From: Nitrospirota bacterium | GTDB taxonomy: Bacteria; Nitrospirota; Thermodesulfovibrionia; Thermodesulfovibrionales; SM23-35 | NCBI GenBank assembly: GCA_014859105.1 | Contig: JACUUX010000024.1 | Location: 1 to 38,795 of the forward strand | Reading direction: 5' to 3' | Length of the DNA stretch: 38,795 nt | Position numbers and translations under genes: made by a program | Shown: positions 25,817-32,651 of the stretch, piece after piece | Position numbering within the stretch: the first letter of the stretch is position 1 | How the letters are laid out: each line of letters begins with the position of its first letter | Notes under the pieces: model-generated | What the model was told of the DNA's origin: nothing | The model's database searches: none | The model's input: only the letters and a program-made list of their open reading frames with translations

Positions 25817-26154
25817 ATCTGTCAATCTTCGATACAAGCTTCAAGGCGGTCAATCTGGCAACGGTCAAAAGCGATAAGACTTTGATGAGGTATGATTTTG
25901 CCCTTCCTCAAGCATCTCTTTTTTAATCGAAATATTCCTCTATTCAACTTTAAAAAACTTCCTAAAAGGTGTATTATTTTTTCAAATGTGATGAAATTTC
26001 AGTTAGTTAAGAATGCAGTATATTGAAACGATAGAGAAACGCCTCTGGAAAAGCGCACGTTTTTCACTTCTCATATATCACAATCTTGTGTTAATATTCT
26101 TTGAGAAGTTTTCATCCACTTTTACAAAAACCCCGATGAGTATAGGAGGAAAGA
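25813..26154 (+). other. Gap with a 37-codon coupled ORF
   Basis: A GTG at 25813 overlaps the stop of the radical-SAM gene and opens 37 codons (VNLSIFDTSFKAVNLATVKS, then DKTLMRYDFALPQASLF) to TAA at 25924. It could be the truncated remnant of a partner gene or chance. The remaining 230 bases up to the glutaredoxin gene are AT-rich and show nothing clear. Confidence 0.3.
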
Positions 26155-26406
26155 ATGCCCCCGGCAGTAAAGATCTATACATTGAGTACGTGCAGCCACT
26201 GCAAGGCTACAAAGAAGTTTTTGAATGATTGCGCAGTAGAATATGAATTCACCGATGTAGATTTACTCGACAAAGAGGAAAGAACTGCGGTACTTGAGGA
26301 TATCAAGAAAATCAATCCGAGATGTTCTTTTCCAACTATCATAATTGGCGGTAAAGTAATTGTGGGTTTTTACGAAGACAAGATTAGGGAGGCATTAGGA
26401 TTATGA
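26155..26406 (+). CDS. Glutaredoxin-like protein
   Basis: The 83-residue protein has a thioredoxin fold with active site C13-S-H-C16, the cis-Pro segment CSFPTIIIGG (about 61-70) and the VGFYEDKIREAL end. An AGGAGG site precedes the ATG. It overlaps the FTR-like gene by 4 nt (ATGA), so the two are made together. The most likely role is a small dithiol electron carrier reduced by its neighbour. Confidence 0.9.
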   Translation: MPPAVKIYTLSTCSHCKATKKFLNDCAVEYEFTDVDLLDKEERTAVLEDIKKINPRCSFPTIIIGGKVIVGFYEDKIREALGL

Positions 26407-26735
26407 TAGATGTGAAACTGCTCTACGAAATTCTCAAGAAGTTGCAGGAACAAAAAGGATACTTCTTTAATAAGGATCAAGAGAGGACATTTGATTTACT
26501 CAATAGTCTTCTCGTAAACAAAGAGCGTTATGGATATATGTCATGCCCTTGCAGACTTGCATCAGATGATTATGAAAAGGATAAAGATATCATCTGCCCA
26601 TGCGAATACCGTGCACCTGACGTTGAAGAGTTTGGAAGCTGCTATTGTAACCTCTATGTTTCAAAAGATTGGAATGAGGATAAAATACCACATGTACACG
26701 TACCTGAGAGAAGACCGCAGGAAAAATTGCCTTAG
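26403..26735 (+). CDS. Ferredoxin-thioredoxin reductase catalytic (beta) chain-like protein
   Basis: The 110-residue protein has the Cys triad pattern of FTR catalytic chains: CPCRLAS, then CPCEYR, then SCYCNLYV, which provide a [4Fe-4S] cluster plus the redox disulfide. FTR uses reduced ferredoxin to reduce thioredoxin-like proteins. With the overlapping glutaredoxin gene upstream this suggests a two-gene ferredoxin-to-dithiol relay, useful in an anaerobe whose HdrA-Mvh complex makes reduced ferredoxin. No variable (alpha) chain is present. Confidence 0.88.
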   Translation: MIDVKLLYEILKKLQEQKGYFFNKDQERTFDLLNSLLVNKERYGYMSCPCRLASDDYEKDKDIICPCEYRAPDVEEFGSCYCNLYVSKDWNEDKIPHVHVPERRPQEKLP

Positions 26736-26794
26736 GGACGGTTCTATTTTATGTTAGAAAAATACGGGGTCAGGCTTGACAGCCTGTTGAAAAA

Positions 26795-27052
26795 CTAACA
26801 TTTTACAGAACAGTTTCTTTTATAAGAATACGGTTTCTCAAAATAATGAAATATCCATTCGAAAAATTCTAATAAGCTATTCATAAAAGGCGAAGCATAT
26901 GGCTGTTTTGCTGCAAGGGCTTCTCTGTGAGGTCCTTTTCCGGATAGAAGTTTAACCATCCTCTTAATGTTCTGTGCTGTTGCTGTCATCAATACTTGTT
27001 CTCTTACAAACTTTAATCTCCGAAATTTTGCGGTCCTCATTCCCATCTGCAT
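26795..27052 (-). mobile_element. Transposase C-terminal remnant (IS1182-like)
   Basis: The 85-codon frame reads MRTAKFRRLKFVREQVLMTA, then TAQNIKRMVKLL. This is the typical tail of DUF772/IS1182-type transposases, followed by a poorly conserved end. The catalytic part is missing. Bases 26775-26797 (cagcctgttgaaaaactaac) look like the terminal sequence of such elements. The family name is tentative; that it is a transposase tail is more secure. Confidence 0.65.
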
Positions 27053-27096
27053 GACTGTATAAATGCCTTACTTTATTTTTAATAAATCCAAAATCT

Positions 27097-27237
27097 ATTG
27101 AGGCGGGGAAGCGGGGACGGTCGGTCATCATTTTGGACCACGCATCGAAAGTCGGCCAAAAGATTCTCATCTCAGGCGGAGGCCGCTGTAATTTTACAAA
27201 CCTTAACATTCAGCCGGCTAACTACCGCTCCGCTAAC
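27097..27237 (+). pseudogene. YhiN/HI0933-family flavoprotein fragment
   Basis: The frame reads IEAGKRGRSVIILDHASKVG, then QKILISGGGRCNFTNLNI. This is the N-terminal FAD-binding region of HI0933/YhiN-type flavoproteins, where SGGGRCN.TN is diagnostic. The first 20 or so residues and the remaining 350 are absent. It runs out of frame into a Maf fragment. Confidence 0.75.
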
Positions 27238-27238
27238 C

Positions 27239-27622
27239 TTCATTTCTGCAGATACATTTATCGTCTTCAAAAACAGACTGCTCGGCAAACCCCATACTGA
27301 CAAAGAAGCTGAGAAGATGCTGAATATGCTGAATGGAAAAGCACATTCAGTAATCACCGACTTTACCATTATGGATACTGCCAGCAAAAAAATATTATCG
27401 AGATCAGTGGAAACTAAGGTATATTTCAAAAAGCTCGGTAGAAAAGAGATAAACGCATATGTCAGATCAAAAGAGCCGCTGGATAAAGCAGGAGCATATG
27501 CAATTCAGGGGCTTGGATCAGTTTTTATTGAAAGAATTGATGGAGATTTTTTAAATGTAGTGGGCCTTCCTTTGCTCGCTCTGGCAGAGAGTCTAAAAAA
27601 ATTCGGGATTACAGTAGCTTAG
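27239..27622 (+). pseudogene. Maf-family nucleotide pyrophosphatase, N-terminally truncated
   Basis: The segment starts ISADTFIVFKNRLLGKPHTD and continues with MLNMLNGKAHSVITDFTIMD, YVRSKEPLDKAGAYAIQGLG and FLNVVGLPLLALAESLKKFG. These are the last two thirds of Maf/YhdE house-cleaning pyrophosphatases. The first 70 or so residues with the catalytic entry motif are missing, and the segment is joined to the YhiN fragment in another frame. An ATG at 27098 could start a hybrid 174-residue product, but its first 50 residues are out-of-frame YhiN DNA. Confidence 0.8.
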
Positions 27623-27940
27623 TGCCTCAGTTCCTCAGTGTATCACAGAGCCACAGGGGTAAAGTCAAATCGGCTCTTAGGCTTTATGAAAAACAAAAAG
27701 ATGCATGAAAAGAAAAAATGGACAGGTACATTATCTCGTGGGCAGAAGTAGGATATTGAGATTGTGGAGGGGAACTGAAAATTGATGCTGTTGAGGATAA
27801 GGTATTAAGAGTACTGAATATATTCTGCAAGCACAGGGCTGAACAGACTTCAAAAAAGCTAAGCTGAACCGGCTTTGATTTTTTATCAAAATCTGATAGA
27901 CTACAATTAAGGCTTAATTCTGACTATAAAGGAGGAAAGG
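27623..27940. other. Degraded gap before the toxin-antitoxin operon
   Basis: No intact gene is seen. An open tail KIDAVEDKVLRVLNIFCKHR ends at TGA near 27867 without a start and may be another remnant. The bases just before 27941 hold a strong AAAGGAGG and probably the toxin-antitoxin promoter. Confidence 0.35.
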
Positions 27941-28225
27941 ATGAAACTGAGCAAAGCCATTAAACCCATAAGTCATATTAAATCTCATGCATCGGAAATA
28001 ATCAGCGAGATATCCGAAACCGGCAACCCGGTTGTCGTAACCGTAAACGGAGAAGCACGGGTAATAATTCAGGACATAAAAGAATACGAAAAAGACCGAG
28101 AAAGCATGGCTATGCTGAAGATACTGGCAATGGGAAGAAAGGATATGCTTGAAGGCAGGCATAAACCAATTCAGCAGGCATTTGCTGAACTAAAAAAGAA
28201 AATACGCTCTTCAGAGAAATCGTGA
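27941..28225 (+). CDS. Phd/YefM-family antitoxin
   Basis: The 94-residue protein has the Phd/YefM N-terminal fold: ISHIKSHASEIISEISETGN, then PVVVTVNGEARVIIQDIKEY. The C-terminal helix is charged and would wrap the toxin. These antitoxins bind their own promoter. The stop overlaps the toxin start by 4 nt, the standard coupled arrangement. Confidence 0.92.
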   Translation: MKLSKAIKPISHIKSHASEIISEISETGNPVVVTVNGEARVIIQDIKEYEKDRESMAMLKILAMGRKDMLEGRHKPIQQAFAELKKKIRSSEKS

Positions 28226-28551
28226 AATACGAAGTCCGTATTACCGAAGTTGCACTGAACGATCTTTACGCAATCTACAAGTATGTTGCAATCAATGATT
28301 CACCAGGAAAGGCCGAGTATCTAATTGACAATATACACAAGGCAATGACTTCACTTGAGACAATGCCTGTTCGCGGCAATCACCCCCCTGAGATGCAACG
28401 GTTGGGAATAACTGATTTCAGGGAAATATTCTTTAAGCCTTACTGCATTATATATGAAACCAAAGGCAAGACCGTTTTTATCCATGCCGTTCTTGATGGA
28501 CGGCGCAACTGTGAAGACCTTTTACAGCAAAGGCTCCTTGAAACCCAATGA
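28222..28551 (+). CDS. RelE/ParE-family toxin
   Basis: The 109-residue toxin has the ParE/RelE core: VRITEVALNDLYAIYKYVAI, then an MTSLETMPVRGNHPPE loop, a YCIIYETKGKTVFIHAVLDG strand pair and the end RRNCEDLLQQRLLE. RelE members cut mRNA on the ribosome and ParE members poison gyrase; the sequence alone does not tell which. It looks intact and lies between two zones of gene debris, consistent with selfish retention. Confidence 0.92.
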   Translation: MKYEVRITEVALNDLYAIYKYVAINDSPGKAEYLIDNIHKAMTSLETMPVRGNHPPEMQRLGITDFREIFFKPYCIIYETKGKTVFIHAVLDGRRNCEDLLQQRLLETQ

Positions 28552-28553
28552 AC

Positions 28554-28598
28554 ACGACTTTGTTGTTTTATTTCATACGCAACAAAGGGATAAGTCGT
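28554..28598 (+). terminator. Imperfect hairpin after the toxin
   Basis: acgacttTGTTG (28554-28565) pairs with CAACAAA...aagtcgt (28580-28598) with a small internal asymmetry. It directly follows the toxin stop and may end the operon, though no strong T tract follows. Confidence 0.4.
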
Positions 28599-28744
28599 CA
28601 TTTCCGCGAAGGAAGGACAAAAGGAAAATCGTGTCCAATCAGGGAGATGGAGGAAAAATATAATGGAAGATTTTAAGGTTTTTATGATAAAGAAGAGGAT
28701 ATCCTCTACACAGGGTATGGGGGTACAAAAAGAAGTAAAGTAAT

Positions 28745-28861
28745 ATGAAACTGAAAATTCTCTCCGAAGATTCGCTTTGTGATTTTGCCTGTGCAGATAT
28801 TGTGACAAAATCGGGCGAGTTACTGACAAATTATATATTCCGTGAGGGACAGATGTCGTAG
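28745..28861 (+). pseudogene. 5' fragment copy of the radical-SAM gene
   Basis: ATG at 28745 opens MKLKILSEDSLCDFACAD, close to residues 6-21 (KLKILSEDSRYDLACA) of the gene at 24695. About 50 bases (28748-28796) match 24710-24758 nearly exactly except for a cluster of changes in the middle. After that the similarity ends and the frame stops at 28861, inside the 3' end of nth on the other strand. Confidence 0.65.
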
Positions 28862-29463
28862 AGTACACAATCTTTGTGATTGGGTTTTTTTGCCTGGCAG
28901 ATTTTTCTTCCATGGAAAATCAAAAGATGCGAAATGTTTCCCCATTCCTTCTTAGGGGTTATCTCCATAAGATCTTTTTCAATTTTTACAGGATCTTCGT
29001 TTTTCGTGAGGCCGAGTCTCTGCGTAAGCCTTTTCACATGTGTATCTACCGCAATCCCCTCATTGATGCCGTAAGCATTTGAAAGAATTATGTTGGCGGT
29101 TTTTCTGGCAACTCCCGGGAGTGTTACAAGTTCATCCATTGCCTTCGGCACCTTACCGCTGAATTTTTCTATTATCGTCTTAGCAGCAGCCTGAATATTT
29201 TTTGCCTTGTTCTTGTAGAAGTTGATTGAACTTACATCCTTCTGAAGTTCTTCAAGCGGGACATCCGCATAGTCTTTCACTGTCTTATATTTTTTGAAGA
29301 GTTTCTCGGTCACCTTATTTACGAGCACATCGGTTGCCTGCGCTGATAGTACTGTTGAAACAAGGAGTTCAAAGGGGGATGAGAACCGAAGTGCTGTTTT
29401 AGGATTGGCGTATCCTTTTTTTAAACGTTCTAAAATCTCTGTTATTTTTTCTTCAGGATTCAT
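28831..29463 (-). CDS. nth: Endonuclease III with a Cys-to-His cluster ligand
   Basis: The 210-residue protein has the HhH motif LPGVARKTA (115-123, catalytic Lys121) and the catalytic Asp140 in VDTHVKRL. It would remove oxidised pyrimidines and nick abasic sites. The C-terminal [4Fe-4S] loop normally reads C-x6-C-x2-C-x5-C. Here it is C189-x6-H196-x2-C199-x5-C205, with codon CAC for His at 28878-28876. The start was set at the ATG at 29463, since a longer frame would run through a hairpin repeat. It is last in the long minus-strand series, 158 bp after the apgM-like gene. Confidence 0.9.
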   Translation of the reverse strand: MNPEEKITEILERLKKGYANPKTALRFSSPFELLVSTVLSAQATDVLVNKVTEKLFKKYKTVKDYADVPLEELQKDVSSINFYKNKAKNIQAAAKTIIEKFSGKVPKAMDELVTLPGVARKTANIILSNAYGINEGIAVDTHVKRLTQRLGLTKNEDPVKIEKDLMEITPKKEWGNISHLLIFHGRKICQAKKPNHKDCVLYDICPSRNI

Positions 29464-29495
29464 CTCGCAATACCTTACGTTGTCCACGTCGTTCT

Positions 29496-29541
29496 GGCTT
29501 GTCCGGAATCCTTCTCCATAAAGAAAGATTCCCGACAAGCC
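29496..29541. repeat. Dispersed hairpin repeat upstream of nth
   Basis: GGCTTGTCCGGAATC (29496-29510) pairs with GATTCCCGACAAGCC (29527-29541) with one mismatch, around a 16-nt loop. The left arm with its flank (ttctggcttgtccggaatc) recurs at 31993 with one change. It may end the upstream apgM-like transcript. Confidence 0.75.
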
Positions 29542-29621
29542 CCTTTAGAAAGTTTATTAGTAACAGGAGCGAGCGAGAATGACGCCGCGTTTTTTTAAAA
29601 GTTTTAATTGATAAAAGTAAA

Positions 29622-30833
29622 TCATGCTTCTTTAATAAAATAATCCATTAACCTGTAACCTTCCTCAAATGTCAGAATATCCTCTCTTCCTGTAATTGAT
29701 TCATCGAATGCTATATTTTCGTTTTTTCTCCTGATACGACTGTCGTAAATAACAAAAGGCACGGGTTCTTCTGTATGTGTCTTCACTGTTATGGGGGTAG
29801 CATGATCAGGCAGGAGAAGTATTCTGTATTCCTTAAAAGATTCTATCCCTTTCAGCACAGTGCCAACAACAAGCGCATCAAAATCTTCTATAGCTTTTAT
29901 CTTATCAGTGTAACTACCAGCGTGGCCTGCCTCATCAGGTGCTTCAACATGGATGTAAGATATATCAACATTGTCGAGTGCCTTCAATGCTGCTTTTGCT
30001 TTTCCAGTATAGTTTGTATCCAGATATCCTGTAATGCCCGGGACGTTTAAAATTTCGAAACCGGCACTTATACCGATTCCCTTCATCAGGTCAACTGCAG
30101 AAACGAGTGCACCCTCAAGTAAATATTTCTCTTTAAACATGGGGATGCTTATTTTTTTACCCTGTCCCCAGAGCCAGATGGAATTGGCAGGTTTTTCTCC
30201 TATTTTGGCACGTTCTTTGTTGACAGGATTACTCTCAAGAATGCCTATTGAACTGAGCATTAAATTTCTTAAGACATCTTCATCCTCTCCAACAGGGAGA
30301 TAGTCTGCTATATCCTTGCCTGAGATATCATGAGGTGGCGTGCATTCAATATGAGTCGGCCCCGAAGACCAGACCATAATATGTCTATAACTCACCCCTG
30401 GATAGAAAGTAATATCTTCGCTACCAAGCTTTTCATTCATATCTTTGATTAATTCCCTTGCCTCTTCTGTCGAGATATGGCCGCTACTGTAGTCCTCCAT
30501 AACAGCCTTTGTTTTTTCTTTATTATATTTAAGAGTAACTAAATTGCACCTGTAAGCCACATCGTCATCTTTCAATTCTATTCCTATACCGGCTGCTTCA
30601 AGCGGAGCCCTGCCGGAATAAAAAATTACAGGATCATATCCGAGTATATTTAAATTGGCAATGTCTGACCCCGGATGTAATCCCCGGGGTATAGTTCTGA
30701 CCTTGCCTATTATTCCTTCACGTGCAAGCCTGTCCATATTAGGTATAGATGCAACCTGGAGCGGTGTTTTACCACCAAGCTCTTTTACAGGCCTGTCAGC
30801 CATGCCGTCACCTATGATTACGACATATTTCAT
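29622..30833 (-). CDS. ApgM-like protein, putative homoserine kinase
   Basis: The 403-residue protein belongs to the cofactor-independent phosphoglycerate-mutase superfamily: IIGDGMADRP (D9), the Ser in HPGSDIANLNILGYDP (S56), and C-terminal metal ligands in APDEAGHAG and LPDHATPITV. The active-site Ser context differs from the true mutase at 20423 (GSDIAN instead of GSGPGH). It lies 13 bp after thrC and downstream of hom, with no GHMP-type thrB in the window. Such apgM homologues in threonine loci have been proposed to replace homoserine kinase. That role is likely here but inferred from context. Confidence 0.85.
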   Translation of the reverse strand: MKYVVIIGDGMADRPVKELGGKTPLQVASIPNMDRLAREGIIGKVRTIPRGLHPGSDIANLNILGYDPVIFYSGRAPLEAAGIGIELKDDDVAYRCNLVTLKYNKEKTKAVMEDYSSGHISTEEARELIKDMNEKLGSEDITFYPGVSYRHIMVWSSGPTHIECTPPHDISGKDIADYLPVGEDEDVLRNLMLSSIGILESNPVNKERAKIGEKPANSIWLWGQGKKISIPMFKEKYLLEGALVSAVDLMKGIGISAGFEILNVPGITGYLDTNYTGKAKAALKALDNVDISYIHVEAPDEAGHAGSYTDKIKAIEDFDALVVGTVLKGIESFKEYRILLLPDHATPITVKTHTEEPVPFVIYDSRIRRKNENIAFDESITGREDILTFEEGYRLMDYFIKEA

Positions 30834-30846
30834 TGAAAACTCATCT

Positions 30847-31938
30847 TTATAATATTTCCTCTAAAAACTTCTCAACAGCCTGTATCTTTGCCTCGATTTT
30901 CAACGGTTCTTCGGATACTTTAAAAACTGTATCAGGGTCTTTAAGGCCGTTACCTGTGAGTGTGCATACAACACTGGCACCCGGTCTAAAATAATTCTCC
31001 TTATATAACTTCAATACTCCTGCAAGTGAAGCTGCTGAAGCAGGCTCACAGAATATACCCTCTACTGAGGCTGTAAGTTTGTAGGCATTCAGAATCTCTC
31101 CATCTGTTACCGCTTCAATTCTTCCACCGGACTCGTCACGGGCAGCAACAGCACCCTTCCAGCTTGCGGGGTTCCCGATTCTTATGGCGGTAGCAATAGT
31201 TTCCGGTTTCTCCACTGGTCTCCCAAGGACAATCGGGGCAGCTCCTGCTGCCTGAAACCCCAGCATTACAGGAAGACTTGAAATTTTCTTTGCGTTAAGA
31301 TATTCCTTATAACCTTTCCAGTATGCAGTAATATTGCCTGCATTTCCAACAGGAAGTGCATGATATTCAGGTGCGAAACCAAGCTGGTCACATGCCTCGA
31401 ATGCAGCAGATTTCTGTCCTTCGAGCCTGAAAGGGTTGATAGAATTCACAAGTGTTATCGGATATTTTTCAACAAGTGCCTTTACTATATTCAATGCCTC
31501 ATCAAAATTCCCCTTTATCTGAAAGACATGAGCACCGTGCACTAATGCCTGTGCAAGTTTCCCGAGGGCAATTTTACCTTCAGGAATCAAAACTATAGCC
31601 TTTATATCTGCCCTCGCAGCGTATGCCGCAGCGGATGCTGAAGTGTTCCCGGTTGAAGCACAAATTACAGCCTTTGCTCCGTTCTCAATTGCCTTTGACA
31701 ACGCAAGCGTCATCCCTCTGTCTTTAAACGAGCCTGTTGGATTAGCCCCGTCAAATTTAAAATAGATTTCTATATCCAGACCGAGTTTCTTTTTCAGGTT
31801 CAGCCCTTTGATCAGAGGAGTGTTTCCTTCTCTCAGGCTTATAATAGGTGTGTTCTCTGTCACAGGAAGAAATTTCCGATATTCTTCAATGATACCATTC
31901 CATACAAATGTTGGTTTTTTACTTTCCCCAACCTGCAT
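30847..31938 (-). CDS. thrC: Threonine synthase
   Basis: The 363-residue PLP enzyme has the Schiff-base Lys in GSFKDRGM (K72), [17 protein letters not shown], the PVGNAGN phosphate-binding loop and the [11 protein letters not shown] end. It converts O-phosphohomoserine to threonine. It is the compact form without an N-terminal zinc ribbon. It precedes the apgM-like gene by 13 bp, and hom is upstream in the same series, so the threonine branch would be complete if that kinase assignment is right. A hairpin repeat separates it from the NIL gene. Confidence 0.93.
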   Translation of the reverse strand: MQVGESKKPTFVWNGIIEEYRKFLPVTENTPIISLREGNTPLIKGLNLKKKLGLDIEIYFKFDGANPTGSFKDRGMTLALSKAIENGAKAVICASTGNTSASAAAYAARADIKAIVLIPEGKIALGKLAQALVHGAHVFQIKGNFDEALNIVKALVEKYPITLVNSINPFRLEGQKSAAFEACDQLGFAPEYHALPVGNAGNITAYWKGYKEYLNAKKISSLPVMLGFQAAGAAPIVLGRPVEKPETIATAIRIGNPASWKGAVAARDESGGRIEAVTDGEILNAYKLTASVEGIFCEPASAASLAGVLKLYKENYFRPGASVVCTLTGNGLKDPDTVFKVSEEPLKIEAKIQAVEKFLEEIL

Positions 31939-31992
31939 AAAATCTCCAGTTTAATGAACAGTTATTGTATTAGCGAATAGTTAAATATGTCA

Positions 31993-32079
31993 TTCTGGCC
32001 TGTCCGGAATCTTTCTGAATCCCCCTTATAAATGGGATTCAGTGGGTTGTTTTTATAAGGATTCCCGATAAGCGGGAAT
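31993..32079. repeat. Composite hairpin repeat between NIL gene and thrC
   Basis: The sequence ttctggcctgtccggaatc (31993-32011) repeats the element at 29492. TGAATCCC (32016-32023) pairs with GGGATTCA (32034-32041), and ATTCCC (32061-32066) with GGGAAT (32074-32079). The outer arms also pair (GGAATC near 32006-32011 with GATTCC at 32060-32065). This is a larger relative of the other dispersed repeats. Confidence 0.7.
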
Positions 32080-32125
32080 GGCATCAATATAGGTATATGT
32101 CTTTTTTTGTTCACTATCCATTATT

Positions 32126-32362
32126 TTACTCTATGATATCTCCTTCGACAAGTTCCACAATAATCCCTTGATCCTTAATGGATTGTATCCCTTTAGTCAG
32201 GTTCTCTTCTGTTCCCTCAAGTTCAAGAACCATTTCTCCCACGGTCTCCGTGACTCTCGCCCTTCTTATATTAGGCATTACATCGTATTTCTTGGCCATC
32301 ATGAATATAACCGGTTCTTTAATTAGGTGCTGGGGAAATGTCAGCTTAACTCTCTGTTTCAT
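32126..32362 (-). CDS. NIL-domain protein
   Basis: The 78-residue protein is a stand-alone NIL domain: VKLTFPQHLIKEPVIFMMAK, then the NIRRARVTETVGEMVLELEG strand-turn-strand and a C-terminal strand. NIL domains occur in the methionine importer ATPase MetN, where they bind methionine, and fused to ferredoxins in a homocysteine-synthesis pathway. There is no Cys cluster here. It is 15 bp downstream of the sulfur-carrier gene, so a role as a methionine/cysteine sensor or in sulfur transfer is plausible. Confidence 0.88.
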   Translation of the reverse strand: MKQRVKLTFPQHLIKEPVIFMMAKKYDVMPNIRRARVTETVGEMVLELEGTEENLTKGIQSIKDQGIIVELVEGDIIE

Positions 32363-32377
32363 TATTTCCTCCTTGTA

Positions 32378-32650
32378 TTATCCTCCTGCGATCGCAGGAA
32401 CGATTGATACCTCATCACCGTCTTTTACTTCTGTCTCTTCATTTTTAAGAAATCTTATATCTTCATCGTTTATATATATATTCACAAATTTTCTTACTTT
32501 TCCACCTTCAGTTATTCTTTCTCCCATCCCGGGATACTTACTATTTAAAAAGTTAATCAGTGATATTATTGTGCCTGGCTCGCCTTCCACTTCATCTTTT
32601 CCGTCTGTGAGTTTCTGTAAGGGGGTTGGTATCCTGACCTTTACTGCCAT
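32378..32650 (-). CDS. MoaD/ThiS-like sulfur carrier
   Basis: The 90-residue protein is a ubiquitin-fold carrier: VKVRIPTPLQKLTDGKDEVE, then a central helix, VNIYINDEDIRFLKNEETEV and the end DEVSIVPAIAGG. The exposed Gly-Gly C-terminus can be adenylated by the ThiF/MoeB-like protein of the same operon and converted to a thiocarboxylate. It needs no C-terminal trimming. Its start is adjacent to the stop of the threonine-synthase-like gene. Molybdopterin or thiamine genes are absent, so a role in amino-acid sulfur supply is favoured (CysO/HcyS-like). Confidence 0.92.
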   Translation of the reverse strand: MAVKVRIPTPLQKLTDGKDEVEGEPGTIISLINFLNSKYPGMGERITEGGKVRKFVNIYINDEDIRFLKNEETEVKDGDEVSIVPAIAGG

Positions 32651-32651
32651 T

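Noticed and set aside
27098-27238. Coding start of an intact 174-residue Maf protein
   Set aside because: The first 50 residues are an out-of-frame reading of YhiN DNA and lack the Maf entry motif.
28440-28913. 157-codon minus-strand frame
   Set aside because: It overlaps the toxin and nth ends and shows no coherent protein features.
29464-29538. N-terminal extension of Nth by 25 residues
   Set aside because: The extension is the translated hairpin repeat at 29496-29541; the ATG at 29463 gives the normal family start.
32016-32041. Riboswitch ahead of thrC
   Set aside because: The structure here is part of a dispersed repeat that also occurs elsewhere, with no match to a known riboswitch core.
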